A stretch of DNA of 64,000 bases from an uncultured Oscillospiraceae bacterium. Its GTDB lineage: Bacteria > Bacillota > Clostridia > Oscillospirales > Oscillospiraceae. Within the stretch, counting starts at the first letter, position 1; every line of letters starts with the position of its first letter. The notes beneath the pieces are model-generated. The model worked only from the letters and a program-made list of their open reading frames with translations, was not told the origin of the DNA and did not search any database. The stretch is from the NCBI GenBank assembly GCA_934589525.1, contig CAKTOB010000004.1, forward strand, positions 44,061 through 108,060, read 5' to 3'. Position numbers and translations under genes: made by a program. This document shows, piece after piece, positions 43,620-52,324 of the stretch.

Positions 43620-45773
43620 ATGACTGAAACCTTTGACATTGCGGGCTACTGCCGCATCTCCGTAGATGAGGAGCTGGACCGGGATAACGTTTCCATTGAA
43701 AACCAAAAGGCCATCATCCGGGACTTTGTGAACCGCCGTTTTCCGGGAAGCAGCCTGAGCTTTTACGAAGACCGGGACCGTTCCGGCTATACCTTTGAGC
43801 AGCGGGAGGGCTACCAGGCCATGCGAAAGGGGCTGATCCGGCATCAGTATGACATTCTGGTGGTGAAGGATTTTTCCCGATTCTCCCGGCGAAATTCCCG
43901 GGGGCTGGTGGAATTGGAGGATCTGCGGGATGCAGGCGTTCGCATCATTTCCGTGGGGGACAACATCGACTTTCCCAACGATGACGACTGGCTGAAAATC
44001 CAGTTTCAGTTTCTCATCAACGAAATGCCTGTCACCGACACCAGCAAGAAGGTGAAAAACGTCATCCGGCGGCGGCAGGCAGACGGGAAATGGCTTTGCG
44101 CCGCCCCCTACGGCTATATCATCAATAGGCAGAAGGAATTTGAGATCGTCCCCACAGAAGCGGAAATCGTCCGGCAGATTTTTGACCTGTACAACAACCA
44201 GGGCTGGGGCTACAAGAAAATCGCCAACTACCTGACGGAGCAGGGCATCCCCACTCCCCGGATGTCGGAACAGATGCGCAAAGAGGCGGCGGGGGAACCC
44301 ACCAGCCGGAAAACCAAGGCCGCCTGGGCCATCGTCACGGTGCAGGGGATTTTAGACAATGATTTTTATATCGGCACTTTCCGTCAGGCCAAATACACCC
44401 GGGCCAAGATCAACGGCAAGGATGTGAAGCGAGACGAGGAGGAACACATCGTCATTGAGAACCACCACCAGCCCATCATTGACTACCGCACCTTTGCCAC
44501 CACCCGGGCCCTCCGGGAGAAGCGTTCCACCGCCAATTACCGGGGCGTGAAGAAATACGACAACGTGTACTCCGGCTTCCTGTTCTGCGGGGACTGCGGC
44601 AGCCCCATGTTTGCCATGAGCCGCAGGGATTTGAGCGCCGCCTACACCTGCGGCACCTACCATCGCCGGGGCCGTTCCGGGTGCAGCTCCCACCACATCC
44701 GGGTGGACAAGCTGGACGAGCTGCTGAAAATCTATGTGCGGCGGGTCATGGAGCATTCCAGTGCTATGCTGGAAGAACTGAACGCCGAACTGGCGCGGCA
44801 GGATTCCGATGTGGTGGAAACGGAGCAGTCTGCGGACCATCTGGCCCAGGTCATGGAGGAGCTGCGGGAGGAGCTGAAAGCCACCAAGCGGCAGCGCATC
44901 CGGGACATGGTCAAGCACCCGGATCAGGAGGAGCTTCTGGCGGAGACCTATGACGAGCTGGAAGCCGACCTGCAAAAGAAAATCGAGGGGCTGGATCACC
45001 AGATCGGTATGCTCTCGGACAAACGGAATACCATCATTCAGGCGGGGCGTGCCGCCAAAACCGCCATGGAGGTATTCGGGGACATTCTTTCCAAGGAAAC
45101 GCTGGAACGAAACGACTTGGAGCTGCTGATCGAGCGCATCGACGTATTCGAGGATCGGCTGGAGATCCGGCTCCACAGCGATGTGGACACCCTGCTCCAC
45201 GTCAACCAGGGAGACATCGCCGTAAATTTTAATTCCGGCACGGAAAATAGCGAAAATACACTGATCCAGTCCTCTAAAAACCACGAGGACAAGGTTTTCC
45301 GTGTCAATGTTATCAGTGACGGTGACCCGTTGGAAATCTATACGGAGAAAGACGGCGGGGTAATATTTCGGAAATACTCGCCCATGGGGGACTTGCAGGA
45401 GTTTGCGGGGCAGATGTGTGAGTCGATTTCTGCGGCCACGGGGCATATTGCGGCCATTGCGGACCGGGATGGGATCATTGCGCTGCATGGGGTGCCTCGG
45501 AAGGAGCTGTTGGACAAGCCCAATTCGCCGGAGTTGGAGCGGCTGATGGAGCAGCGGAAGAATTATTTGTTTAAGGCCGGGGACAGTCCCATTGCGCCGG
45601 CCCAGGGGGAGGAGAAGTATCATCTGGGGGCGGCGGCGCCGATTTTATCCCAGGGGGACCTGATGGGCAGCGTCCTATTGCTGCTGGGCGAGCAAGATCA
45701 GCCCCTGGAGCCGGGGGACCAAGCCCTTGCCCGGACGGTGGCGGGATTTTTGGGAAAGCAAATGGAAAGTTAA
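43620..45773 (+). CDS. Large serine recombinase fused through attR to the SpoVT C-terminal part
   Basis: The frame of 717 aa has two origins. Residues 1-567 are a large serine recombinase: resolvase domain with nucleophile Ser14 (YCRISVDEE) and DFSRFSRR, the recombinase domain, a zinc ribbon (CGDCGSPM ... YTCGTYHRRGRSGC) and a long coiled coil (about 390-480). Residues 568-571 (GDPL) are encoded by the att core. Residues 572-717 (EIYTEKDGGVIFRKYSPMGD...GKQMES) are the rest of SpoVT, including its GAF-like domain. In an excised circle the recombinase would instead end with the 24 residues now at 9634-9705, giving 595 aa. The chimera is in frame, so recombinase activity may persist or be altered. 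Confidence 0.92.
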   Translation: MTETFDIAGYCRISVDEELDRDNVSIENQKAIIRDFVNRRFPGSSLSFYEDRDRSGYTFEQREGYQAMRKGLIRHQYDILVVKDFSRFSRRNSRGLVELEDLRDAGVRIISVGDNIDFPNDDDWLKIQFQFLINEMPVTDTSKKVKNVIRRRQADGKWLCAAPYGYIINRQKEFEIVPTEAEIVRQIFDLYNNQGWGYKKIANYLTEQGIPTPRMSEQMRKEAAGEPTSRKTKAAWAIVTVQGILDNDFYIGTFRQAKYTRAKINGKDVKRDEEEHIVIENHHQPIIDYRTFATTRALREKRSTANYRGVKKYDNVYSGFLFCGDCGSPMFAMSRRDLSAAYTCGTYHRRGRSGCSSHHIRVDKLDELLKIYVRRVMEHSSAMLEELNAELARQDSDVVETEQSADHLAQVMEELREELKATKRQRIRDMVKHPDQEELLAETYDELEADLQKKIEGLDHQIGMLSDKRNTIIQAGRAAKTAMEVFGDILSKETLERNDLELLIERIDVFEDRLEIRLHSDVDTLLHVNQGDIAVNFNSGTENSENTLIQSSKNHEDKVFRVNVISDGDPLEIYTEKDGGVIFRKYSPMGDLQEFAGQMCESISAATGHIAAIADRDGIIALHGVPRKELLDKPNSPELERLMEQRKNYLFKAGDSPIAPAQGEEKYHLGAAAPILSQGDLMGSVLLLLGEQDQPLEPGDQALARTVAGFLGKQMES
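45321..45332 (+). other. attR core of the spoVT island
   Basis: GGTGACCCGTTG, identical to 9622-9633 and in the same codon phase of spoVT. Recombinase sequence lies to the left and SpoVT codons 35-180 to the right. Confidence 0.85.
45321..45773 (+). pseudogene. spoVT: spoVT 3' part (codons 31-180), separated from its start by the island
   Basis: Encodes the end of the AbrB domain (EIYTEKDGGVIFRKYSPMG) and the C-terminal GAF-like regulatory domain (about SpoVT residues 55-178). It has no start codon or ribosome site of its own and can only be translated as the tail of the recombinase fusion. Restored only if the island excises. Confidence 0.9.
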
Positions 45774-45785
45774 AGACCCTTTGGA

Positions 45786-45814
45786 TTGACACAACGGGAA
45801 AAATGGAGTATTTT
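45786..45814 (+). promoter_or_regulatory. Sigma-A promoter of the cobalamin/tetrapyrrole operon
   Basis: TTGACA (45786-45791), 17-bp spacer, TATTTT (45809-45814). The expected start near 45821 lies just before the riboswitch aptamer. Confidence 0.78.
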
Positions 45815-45825
45815 ATAGAGGTATA

Positions 45826-45972
45826 GGTACAAGTCCCTTCGGGGATAAAGGGAATTCGGTGAGAGGCCGAAGCGAACCCGTCACTGTAACGGAGGAGCGA
45901 CCGCGAAACGCCATTGGGAGAACCGAGAAGGCCGCGGCGTGATGATCCGGAGCCAGGAAACCTGCTTGTGCC
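45826..45972 (+). ncRNA. Cobalamin (B12) riboswitch aptamer
   Basis: Contains the conserved blocks of the cobalamin class in order: GGGAATTCGGTGAGA, CCGAAGCGAACCCG, TCACTGTAACGGA and the B12 box GAGCCAGGAAACCTGC. The closing P1 helix is visible, as GGTACAAG (45826-45833) pairs with CTTGTGCC (45965-45972). Together with the terminator at 46052-46079 it should switch off the downstream cbiK-hem operon when adenosylcobalamin is plentiful. Confidence 0.93.
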
Positions 45973-46051
45973 GGGAGGGGCTTGCCCCTCGGTGAAAAAT
46001 CAAGGCTGCGGTGTTCGGCCCTTGGATGATCGAGCAGAGATGTTCTGTTAT

Positions 46052-46079
46052 CGGGCGGCCTTTTGGCTGCCCGTTTTTT
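46052..46079 (+). terminator. Riboswitch-controlled intrinsic terminator
   Basis: CGGGCGGCC-TTTT-GGCTGCCCG stem followed by TTTTTT, 27 bp ahead of the cbiK ATG. A typical expression platform for transcription attenuation. Confidence 0.88.
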
Positions 46080-46106
46080 GTCCGCCGCAGAAGAAAGGAA
46101 AAGAGC

Positions 46107-47570
46107 ATGAAAAAAGCGATTTTGGTGGTCTCCTTCGGGACCTCCTACCAGGACACCCTGGAAAAGACCATTCTGGCAACGGAAAAAGACATTGCCCGGG
46201 CCTTCCCCGGCTGGGAAATTCGGCGGGCCTTTACCAGCGGCGTGATCCTTAAAAAGCTGCGCATGCGGGACGGTCTGGCCATTGACAACGTGTCCCAGGC
46301 CATGGCCCGGTTGGAGGAACAGGGCTTTACCCATGTGGCGGTACAGCCCACTCATGTGATGCACGGGGAGGAATATGAAAAGCTGGTGAGGCAGTTGGAG
46401 CCCTTCCGCTGCCGGATGCAGCTTTCCCTGGGGGAGCCGCTGCTCCATGCCCAGGAGGACTATGAGGCCGTATCCCAGGCCCTGCTTTCCTGGCTGCCCC
46501 AGATGGAGCCGGACGAGGCCCTGGTACTCATGGGCCACGGAACGCCTCACTTTGCCAATTCTGCCTACGGCCAGCTGGAGCAGAATTTGCAGGACCGGAG
46601 CGACCGGGTCTATGTTGCCACGGTGGAGGGCTATCCCACCCTGGACCGGGTCAAGGCCCGGCTGGCTGCCAGACCGGAAATCAAGAAGCTCACCCTGGCC
46701 CCCTTTATGCTGGTGGCGGGGGACCACGCCCGGAACGATCTGGCGGGAGACGAGGACTCCTGGAAAACGGAGCTGGAAGAGCAGGGTTACGCCGTCCGGT
46801 GCCTGCTGCAAGGTCTGGGGGAGTGCCCCGGCATCCGGCAGCTCTTTGTAGACCACTGTGCCAAGGCTGTGGAAGCATTACATACGGAAGGAAAGCTCTG
46901 GGGGGTCGGCGTGGGCCCGGGAGACCCGGAGCTGCTGACCCTGAAGGCCGCCCGGGTTTTGGAACAGGCCGATGTGATTTTGGCTCCGGACACGGGGAAA
47001 GCGGATAAGACTGCCCTGAACATCATCAGAAACCACTTAAAGGGCAAGACCCCCGTGCTGGTCTCCACCCCCATGACCCGGGACAAAGACCGGCTGCAAA
47101 AGGCCTATGCCCAGGCGGCCCGGGACATTATGGCCCTGCTGGACCAGGGCAAGCAAGTAGCCTTTATCACCCTGGGGGATGCCACGGTCTACTCTACTTA
47201 TATGTACATTCACGACATCGTCCGGGCCCATGGCTACGCCGTGGAGGTGGTGCCCGGGGTGCCTTCCTTCTGCGCTGCGGCGGCACGGCTGAATATTTCT
47301 CTGTGCCAGGGGGAGGAGCCTCTGCTGGTGATCCCTGCCTCCCATGATCCGGAGAAGCTTCTGGACGTTCCCGCCAACAAGGTCTTTATGAAGGCGGGTT
47401 CTGCCATTCTGGATTTAAAAAAGACCCTGGAGCAGCGGGATATGCTGGGGGACGCTTCCATGGTGGAAAATTGCAGCATGGAAAACGAGCGGGTATACCC
47501 GGATTTCCGGGAATTGAAGGAAACTACCGGCTATTTTTCCCTGGTCATCGTAAAGGAGGGCCGGAAATGA
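46107..47570 (+). CDS. cbiK-cbiL: CbiK-CbiL fusion: anaerobic cobaltochelatase and precorrin-2 C20-methyltransferase
   Basis: 487 aa. Residues 1-262 are CbiK, which inserts cobalt into sirohydrochlorin (precorrin-2 derived), with the FGTS start motif (VSFGTSYQDT), the metal-binding VQPTHVMHGEEYE and MGHGTPHFANSAY segments and GDHARNDLAGD. From about 264 (KLWGVGVGPGDPELLTLKA) the rest is a tetrapyrrole methylase of the CbiL type: GDATVYSTYMYI and VVPGVPSFCAAAARL. It adds the C20 methyl group from SAM on cobalt-factor II. The fusion joins two successive steps of the anaerobic cobalamin path. First gene behind the B12 riboswitch. Confidence 0.88.
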   Translation: MKKAILVVSFGTSYQDTLEKTILATEKDIARAFPGWEIRRAFTSGVILKKLRMRDGLAIDNVSQAMARLEEQGFTHVAVQPTHVMHGEEYEKLVRQLEPFRCRMQLSLGEPLLHAQEDYEAVSQALLSWLPQMEPDEALVLMGHGTPHFANSAYGQLEQNLQDRSDRVYVATVEGYPTLDRVKARLAARPEIKKLTLAPFMLVAGDHARNDLAGDEDSWKTELEEQGYAVRCLLQGLGECPGIRQLFVDHCAKAVEALHTEGKLWGVGVGPGDPELLTLKAARVLEQADVILAPDTGKADKTALNIIRNHLKGKTPVLVSTPMTRDKDRLQKAYAQAARDIMALLDQGKQVAFITLGDATVYSTYMYIHDIVRAHGYAVEVVPGVPSFCAAAARLNISLCQGEEPLLVIPASHDPEKLLDVPANKVFMKAGSAILDLKKTLEQRDMLGDASMVENCSMENERVYPDFRELKETTGYFSLVIVKEGRK

Positions 47571-48988
47571 GCCTCATGATGTCCGGCCTGGACTGCCACC
47601 GGGCAGGGGTGGCCCTGCGGGAGACCCTGGCCTTTTCCGGGGAACAGGCGGGGGCGCTTCTGAACTGGCTCTCCCGGCAATCAGGGGTAGAGGGCTGCGT
47701 GCTGCTCTCCACCTGCAACCGGACGGAGCTTTATATCAACGGCGACCCTCAATGCAGCCCCTGGCAGCTGCTGTGCCGGGGGGCCAACGCTCCGGAACAG
47801 GAACTTGCCCCCTTTTTCACCACCCGGGTAGGGGAGGACGCGGCCCTGCATCTCATGGAAGTGGCCTGCGGCCTCCACTCCCAGATTTTGGGGGAGGATC
47901 AGATCATCACCCAGGTGCGGCTTTCCATGGAGCGCAGTCAGGACTGCCGCACCCTAGACCCCAGTTTGGCGGCTCTGTTCCGTCACGCCGTCACCGCGGG
48001 CAAGCGGGCCAGGACGGAAGTGCATCTGGCCCGGGGCATCCCCTCCATGGGCACCCGGTGCCGGGAGATCCTGGAGCGGGAATTGCAGGGCCTTGAAAAC
48101 AAGCGCATACTGGTCATCGGCAATGGCCAGATGGGCCGTCTGGCGGCGGAGATTTTGCGGGAGGCCGGGGCCCAGGTCCAGGTGACCCTGCGGACCTACC
48201 GCCACGGAGAGACGGTGATCCCCCGGGGCTGCGGGACGGTGGGGTATGAGGACCGGCTGGAAGCCTTGGAAGGGGCGGATGCGTTGGTGTCCGCCACCAC
48301 CAGCCCCCACTATACATTTACAAAAGAACAGCTGCTTAACCTTAAAAACCCGCCGAAGGTGGCGGTGGATCTGGCGGTGCCCCGGGACATTGACCCGGCG
48401 TGTGGGGCATTCCTCAAACTCTTTGACACCGATGCCTTGGGTACCGGTGGCCCCGGAACGCCGGAGGAGGTCTCTTCCATGGAGGCCATTGCCCGGCAGG
48501 AGCTGGAGCGGTTTTTACAGTGGCAAAAGAGGATGAAAACCGCCAAGCGGAGCCCCCGGTTCCCCCTGTTTGTGGATTTGACCGGGAAAAAGGTGGTGCT
48601 CATCGGCGGAGGCACCATTGCCTCCCGGCGCATTGCCACATTGCGGCTCTTTGGCTGTGAGATTCTGGTGGTGGCCCCGGAGCTTCAATGCAGCCCCCAG
48701 GGCATTCAATGGCTTCCCCGGCCCTATACTCCCGGAGATCTGGAAGGAGCCACCCTGGCAGTGGCGGCCACCAACAGTCGGGAAGTGAACCACGCCGTCT
48801 GGCAGGAGGCCCAGAGCCTGGGCATTCCCGTATCCGTTGCGGACTGCGAGGCGGAATGCGGCTTCTATTTCCCCGCCATTTGCGCCGGGGAAGACCTGAT
48901 CGCCGGGGTGGTTTCCTCCGGCAAGGATCACCACAAAACCGCCCGGGCGGCCCGGGCCATCCGAAAGGTATTGGAGGAACTGGAATGA
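47567..48988 (+). CDS. hemA: Glutamyl-tRNA reductase fused to precorrin-2 dehydrogenase (HemA-SirC type)
   Basis: 473 aa. The N-terminal part is HemA: catalytic Cys50 in LLSTCNRTELY, LHSQILGEDQI, and the NADPH fold RILVIGNGQMG. It reduces Glu-tRNA(Glu) to glutamate-1-semialdehyde. From about residue 335 (FVDLTGKKVVLIGGGTIASRR) a second Rossmann domain of the SirC/CysG N-terminal type converts precorrin-2 to sirohydrochlorin, with VAATNSREVNHAV and CGFYFPAI. The fusion ties the first step of the pathway to a step at the branch to cobalamin and sirohaem. ATGA overlap with cbiK-cbiL; AGGAGG 7 nt upstream. Confidence 0.9.
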   Translation: MSLMMSGLDCHRAGVALRETLAFSGEQAGALLNWLSRQSGVEGCVLLSTCNRTELYINGDPQCSPWQLLCRGANAPEQELAPFFTTRVGEDAALHLMEVACGLHSQILGEDQIITQVRLSMERSQDCRTLDPSLAALFRHAVTAGKRARTEVHLARGIPSMGTRCREILERELQGLENKRILVIGNGQMGRLAAEILREAGAQVQVTLRTYRHGETVIPRGCGTVGYEDRLEALEGADALVSATTSPHYTFTKEQLLNLKNPPKVAVDLAVPRDIDPACGAFLKLFDTDALGTGGPGTPEEVSSMEAIARQELERFLQWQKRMKTAKRSPRFPLFVDLTGKKVVLIGGGTIASRRIATLRLFGCEILVVAPELQCSPQGIQWLPRPYTPGDLEGATLAVAATNSREVNHAVWQEAQSLGIPVSVADCEAECGFYFPAICAGEDLIAGVVSSGKDHHKTARAARAIRKVLEELE

Positions 48989-49863
48989 AGATTCGTTTCG
49001 GCAGCCGGGAGAGCCGGTTGGCGGTGATTCAGAGCCAGATGGTCATGGATGCCGTGCAGGCCCGCTGCCCGGAGGCAGAATTGGAGCTTGTGACCATGAA
49101 AACCACCGGGGATAAAATTCTGGACCGGACCCTGGATCAGATCGGTGGCAAGGGTCTGTTTGTAAAGGAGCTGGATGTGGCCCTCCGGGAAAACCGGGTG
49201 GATTTTACGGTCCATTCTCTAAAGGATATGCCCATGGAGACCCCGGAGGACCTGCCTCTGGTTGCTTTCTCCCGGCGGGAGGACCCCCGGGATGCCCTGG
49301 TGCTGCCGGAGGGGGTTGCGGAGATGGACAAGGGGAAGCCCATCGGCTGCTCCTCCCGGCGGCGGCAGCTGCAATTAAAGAAGCTCTACCCGGACTTTGA
49401 AATCCAGAGCGTCCGGGGCAATGTGCAGACCCGGCTTCGCAAGCTCCAGGAGGGCCAGTATTGCGCCCTGGTGCTGGCGGCGGCGGGGCTCAAGCGACTG
49501 GGGCTGGAAGACCGCATCAGCCGGTATTTTACCACAGAAGAAATTCTCCCCGCCGCGGGCCAGGCCATTCTGGCAGTACAGGCCCGGGCCGGGACGGATG
49601 TGGCCCCCCTTGCGGGGTTCACGGACCCCAATAGCACCTGCTGCGCTCTGGCGGAGCGGGCCTTTGTCAGGGCTTTGGACGGGGGCTGCACCTCACCGGT
49701 GGCGGCCTACGCCCAGGTCACGGGGGATACCGTTGAAATCACCGGGCTTTACGTCAGCCCGGACGAAACCGTTCTGCGCCGGGGCACCACCCGGGGCCCC
49801 AAGGAGCAGGCGGAAGCCCTGGGCCGCAGCCTGGCCCTGGAACTGAAAGGAGAATGCCTATGA
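48985..49863 (+). CDS. hemC: Porphobilinogen deaminase (hydroxymethylbilane synthase)
   Basis: 292 aa. Joins four porphobilinogens into hydroxymethylbilane. Visible: the GSRESRLAVIQSQMV start, GGKGLFVKELD, HSLKDMP, the Arg-rich GCSSRRRQLQL, SVRGNVQTRL and the cofactor-bearing Cys in DGGCTSPVAAY. The start overlaps the hemA stop (ATGA) with GGAGG 8 nt upstream. Length is normal. Confidence 0.95.
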   Translation: MKIRFGSRESRLAVIQSQMVMDAVQARCPEAELELVTMKTTGDKILDRTLDQIGGKGLFVKELDVALRENRVDFTVHSLKDMPMETPEDLPLVAFSRREDPRDALVLPEGVAEMDKGKPIGCSSRRRQLQLKKLYPDFEIQSVRGNVQTRLRKLQEGQYCALVLAAAGLKRLGLEDRISRYFTTEEILPAAGQAILAVQARAGTDVAPLAGFTDPNSTCCALAERAFVRALDGGCTSPVAAYAQVTGDTVEITGLYVSPDETVLRRGTTRGPKEQAEALGRSLALELKGECL

Positions 49864-51341
49864 GCGGCAGCGTGATTTTGGTAGGGGCCGGTCCCGGAGA
49901 CCCGGGACTGCTGACCCAAAAGGGCCGTCAGGCCCTGGAAAACGCCCAAGTGGTGGTCTATGACCGGCTGGTAAGCCCCGCCATTTTGGATTTGATCCCC
50001 CAAGATGCCCAGGCCATTGACGTGGGCAAGGAATCCAGCCATCATCTGGTGCCCCAGGAGGAAATCAACCGGATTTTGCTGCGGAAGGCCCAGGAGGGCT
50101 ATCGGGTGGTCCGGCTGAAAGGCGGCGACCCCTTCCTCTTTGGTCGGGGCGGGGAAGAGCTGGAGCTTCTGGAGGAGGCGGGAATCCCCTTCCAGGTGGT
50201 GCCCGGGGTGACCTCGGCCTTGGCCGTGCCCTGCTACGGGGGCATCCCCGTGACCCATCGGGACTTCTGCTCCTCTTTGCACATCATCACCGGCCACGCC
50301 CGGGCGGGGGCGGAGCTGCATATTGATTTTGATGCCCTCCGCCGGACGAAGGGGACCCTGGTGTTTTTGATGAGCGTCACTTCCTTGCCCCAGATCTGCC
50401 AGGGGCTGCTGGGGGCCGGTATGGAGCCGGAGATGCCCGCCGCCGTCATCGAGCGGGGTACTTTGCCCGGCCAGCGGAAGGTGGTCTCCACCCTGGAAAA
50501 CCTGCCCCGGGACGCGGCAGCGGCGAAAATCAAAAGCCCCGCCATCATCGTGGTGGGGAAGGTCTGCCAGCTGTCGGACCGGTTTGATTGGTTTGACAAT
50601 CTGCCTTTGAAGGGCACCAAAATCGTGGTGACCCGGCCTGCGGACCGCAGCGGCAGCTTGACCAGCAAGCTCCGGGCCCTGGGGGCGGAGGTCATTGACT
50701 ACCCCTGTATCCGCACCGTGCCAAGAGACCCGGCGGTGGAGCTGGACTTGGCCATTGGACGGCTGCAAGAATACAAGTGCCTGGTCTTTACCAGCCCCGC
50801 AGGGCCCCAGGTCTTCTTTGACCGTCTCCGGGCCCTGGGGAAGGATGCCCGGGCTCTTTGGGGCCTGACGGTGGCGGCCATTGGGCCCAAAACCGCCCAG
50901 ACTTTTAAAAAGCAGGGCATCACCCCGGACATTGTGCCGGAAGTATATGATTCCGACCATCTGGCAAAGGCCCTGGAGCATATCACCGGGCCGGTGCTTC
51001 TGTGCAGGGCCAGCAAGGGCAGCAGCGCTGTGCCGGACCTTCTGACTGGGAAGGGCATTGCATTTGACGATGTACCCTGCTATGATACGGTTTACGCCGC
51101 TCCGGACCCGGAAAAGGTCCTGCCCCTGTTGGACAGTCCCCTGCTTGTGACCTTTACCAGTGCCTCTACCGTAAGGGGCTTTGCCGAAAGCCTGCCGGAT
51201 GGGGATTTCCGGAATGTGACCGGTGTGTGCATCGGGCGCCAGACCCAGGCCGAGGCCCGGAAGTACGGCATTGCCACGGTGGTTTCCGAAGAGGCCACCA
51301 TGGAATCTTTGATCGAATGTATTAGAAAGAAGGAATTCTAA
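49860..51341 (+). CDS. cobA-hemD: Uroporphyrinogen-III C-methyltransferase / uroporphyrinogen-III synthase fusion
   Basis: 493 aa. Residues 1-245 are SUMT (CobA): GAGPGDPGLLT, VVYDRLVS, RLKGGDPFLFGRGGEE, VPGVTSALA, VIERGT. They convert uroporphyrinogen III to precorrin-2 with two SAM. Residues about 252-493 are HemD (VVTRPADRSGSL, VFTSPAGPQVFF, AAIGPKTAQT, TFTSASTVRGF), which closes hydroxymethylbilane into uroporphyrinogen III. A cobA-hemD fusion is common in Clostridia. Start at 49860 (ATGA overlap with hemC), AAAGGAG upstream. Confidence 0.94.
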   Translation: MSGSVILVGAGPGDPGLLTQKGRQALENAQVVVYDRLVSPAILDLIPQDAQAIDVGKESSHHLVPQEEINRILLRKAQEGYRVVRLKGGDPFLFGRGGEELELLEEAGIPFQVVPGVTSALAVPCYGGIPVTHRDFCSSLHIITGHARAGAELHIDFDALRRTKGTLVFLMSVTSLPQICQGLLGAGMEPEMPAAVIERGTLPGQRKVVSTLENLPRDAAAAKIKSPAIIVVGKVCQLSDRFDWFDNLPLKGTKIVVTRPADRSGSLTSKLRALGAEVIDYPCIRTVPRDPAVELDLAIGRLQEYKCLVFTSPAGPQVFFDRLRALGKDARALWGLTVAAIGPKTAQTFKKQGITPDIVPEVYDSDHLAKALEHITGPVLLCRASKGSSAVPDLLTGKGIAFDDVPCYDTVYAAPDPEKVLPLLDSPLLVTFTSASTVRGFAESLPDGDFRNVTGVCIGRQTQAEARKYGIATVVSEEATMESLIECIRKKEF

Positions 51342-52324
51342 TGGAAATGACCATTCGTCCCCGCAGGCTTCGCTCCTGCGAGAATCTTCGCCGCATGGTG
51401 CGGGAGACCCGGGTGTCCCCGGAGAGTCTGATTTACCCCTTGTTCATCGTAGAGGGAGAGAACATCAAAGAACCCATCCCCTCCTTGGAGGGCCAGTACC
51501 GCTATTCCCCGGACCGGGTCTGTGAGGAAATCGAAAGCTGCCTGGCTTTCGGTGTCAGCCGGGTGCTGCTCTTCGGTATTCCCGCCCATAAGGATGCCCA
51601 GGGCTCTTCGGCCTGGGACCCCAACGGCGTGGTGCAGCAGGGCATTCGGGCCATTAAAGAAAAGTATCCTCAGATGTACATCATCACCGATGTGTGCATG
51701 TGTGAGTACACCGACCACGGCCACTGCGGCATCCTCCGGGGTCACGATGTGGACAACGACAGAACTTTGGAGGTTCTGGCCAAAACCGCCCTGTCCCATG
51801 TCCAGGCCGGGGCGGACATGGTGGCCCCCTCGGACATGATGGACGGCCGCATTGCCGCCATTCGGGAAACCCTGGATGACCACGGCTATGTCAATACCCC
51901 CATTATGTCCTACTCCGCCAAGTATGCCTCCGCTTTTTACGGCCCCTTCCGGGATGCCGCCGGTTCCGCCCCTGCCTTTGGGGACCGCCGGGGCTACCAG
52001 ATGGACCCCCACAACCGGAAAGAGGCCATGAAGGAATGTGCCCTGGATGTGGAAGAGGGCGCGGACATTCTCATGGTCAAGCCCGCTTTGAGCTATCTGG
52101 ATATTATCAGGGAGTGCTCCGATGCCTTTGACCTGCCCATGGCCGCCTACTCCGTCAGCGGAGAGTACGCCATGATCAAGGCCGCCGGTAAGGCGGGTCT
52201 CATTGATGAGCACCGGGTCATGTGCGAAAGCGCCCTGTCCATTTACCGGGCCGGGGCCAACATCCTGATCACCTACTTTGCAAAGGAACTGGCGAAAGCC
52301 ATGCGGGAAGGAGAGCTGGGTTAA
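51341..52324 (+). CDS. hemB: Porphobilinogen synthase (delta-aminolevulinic acid dehydratase)
   Basis: 327 aa. Condenses two 5-aminolevulinates into porphobilinogen. Contains the metal-binding cysteine cluster DVCMCEYTDHGHCG, the Schiff-base lysines in SYSAKYASAFYGPFRD and ILMVKPALSYLD, and VAPSDMMDGR. The three-cysteine cluster marks the zinc-dependent type. It starts at TAATG, sharing a base with the preceding stop. Confidence 0.96.
   Translation: MEMTIRPRRLRSCENLRRMVRETRVSPESLIYPLFIVEGENIKEPIPSLEGQYRYSPDRVCEEIESCLAFGVSRVLLFGIPAHKDAQGSSAWDPNGVVQQGIRAIKEKYPQMYIITDVCMCEYTDHGHCGILRGHDVDNDRTLEVLAKTALSHVQAGADMVAPSDMMDGRIAAIRETLDDHGYVNTPIMSYSAKYASAFYGPFRDAAGSAPAFGDRRGYQMDPHNRKEAMKECALDVEEGADILMVKPALSYLDIIRECSDAFDLPMAAYSVSGEYAMIKAAGKAGLIDEHRVMCESALSIYRAGANILITYFAKELAKAMREGELG

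Larger units (their letters stand above)
9622..45332. mobile_element. Integrative/mobilisable island of about 35.7 kb inserted in spoVT
   Basis: The limits are set by the 12-bp direct repeat that separates the two halves of spoVT. Cargo: a type I restriction-modification operon with Fic, Bro-N and DUF4062 proteins (9899-18875), a Ser/Thr kinase-FHA-PP2C-vWA signalling cluster (19634-39361), a frameshifted PARG and a RhuM protein. Mobility genes: large serine recombinase at the right end, MobC-like protein, internally deleted relaxase and a candidate oriT. A decayed second copy of the spoVT 5' region at about 19165-19325 suggests the island grew by accretion. No conjugation (VirB4/VirD4) or phage structural genes are present, so transfer would need a helper. 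The relaxase deletion suggests loss of self-mobilisation. Confidence 0.85.
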
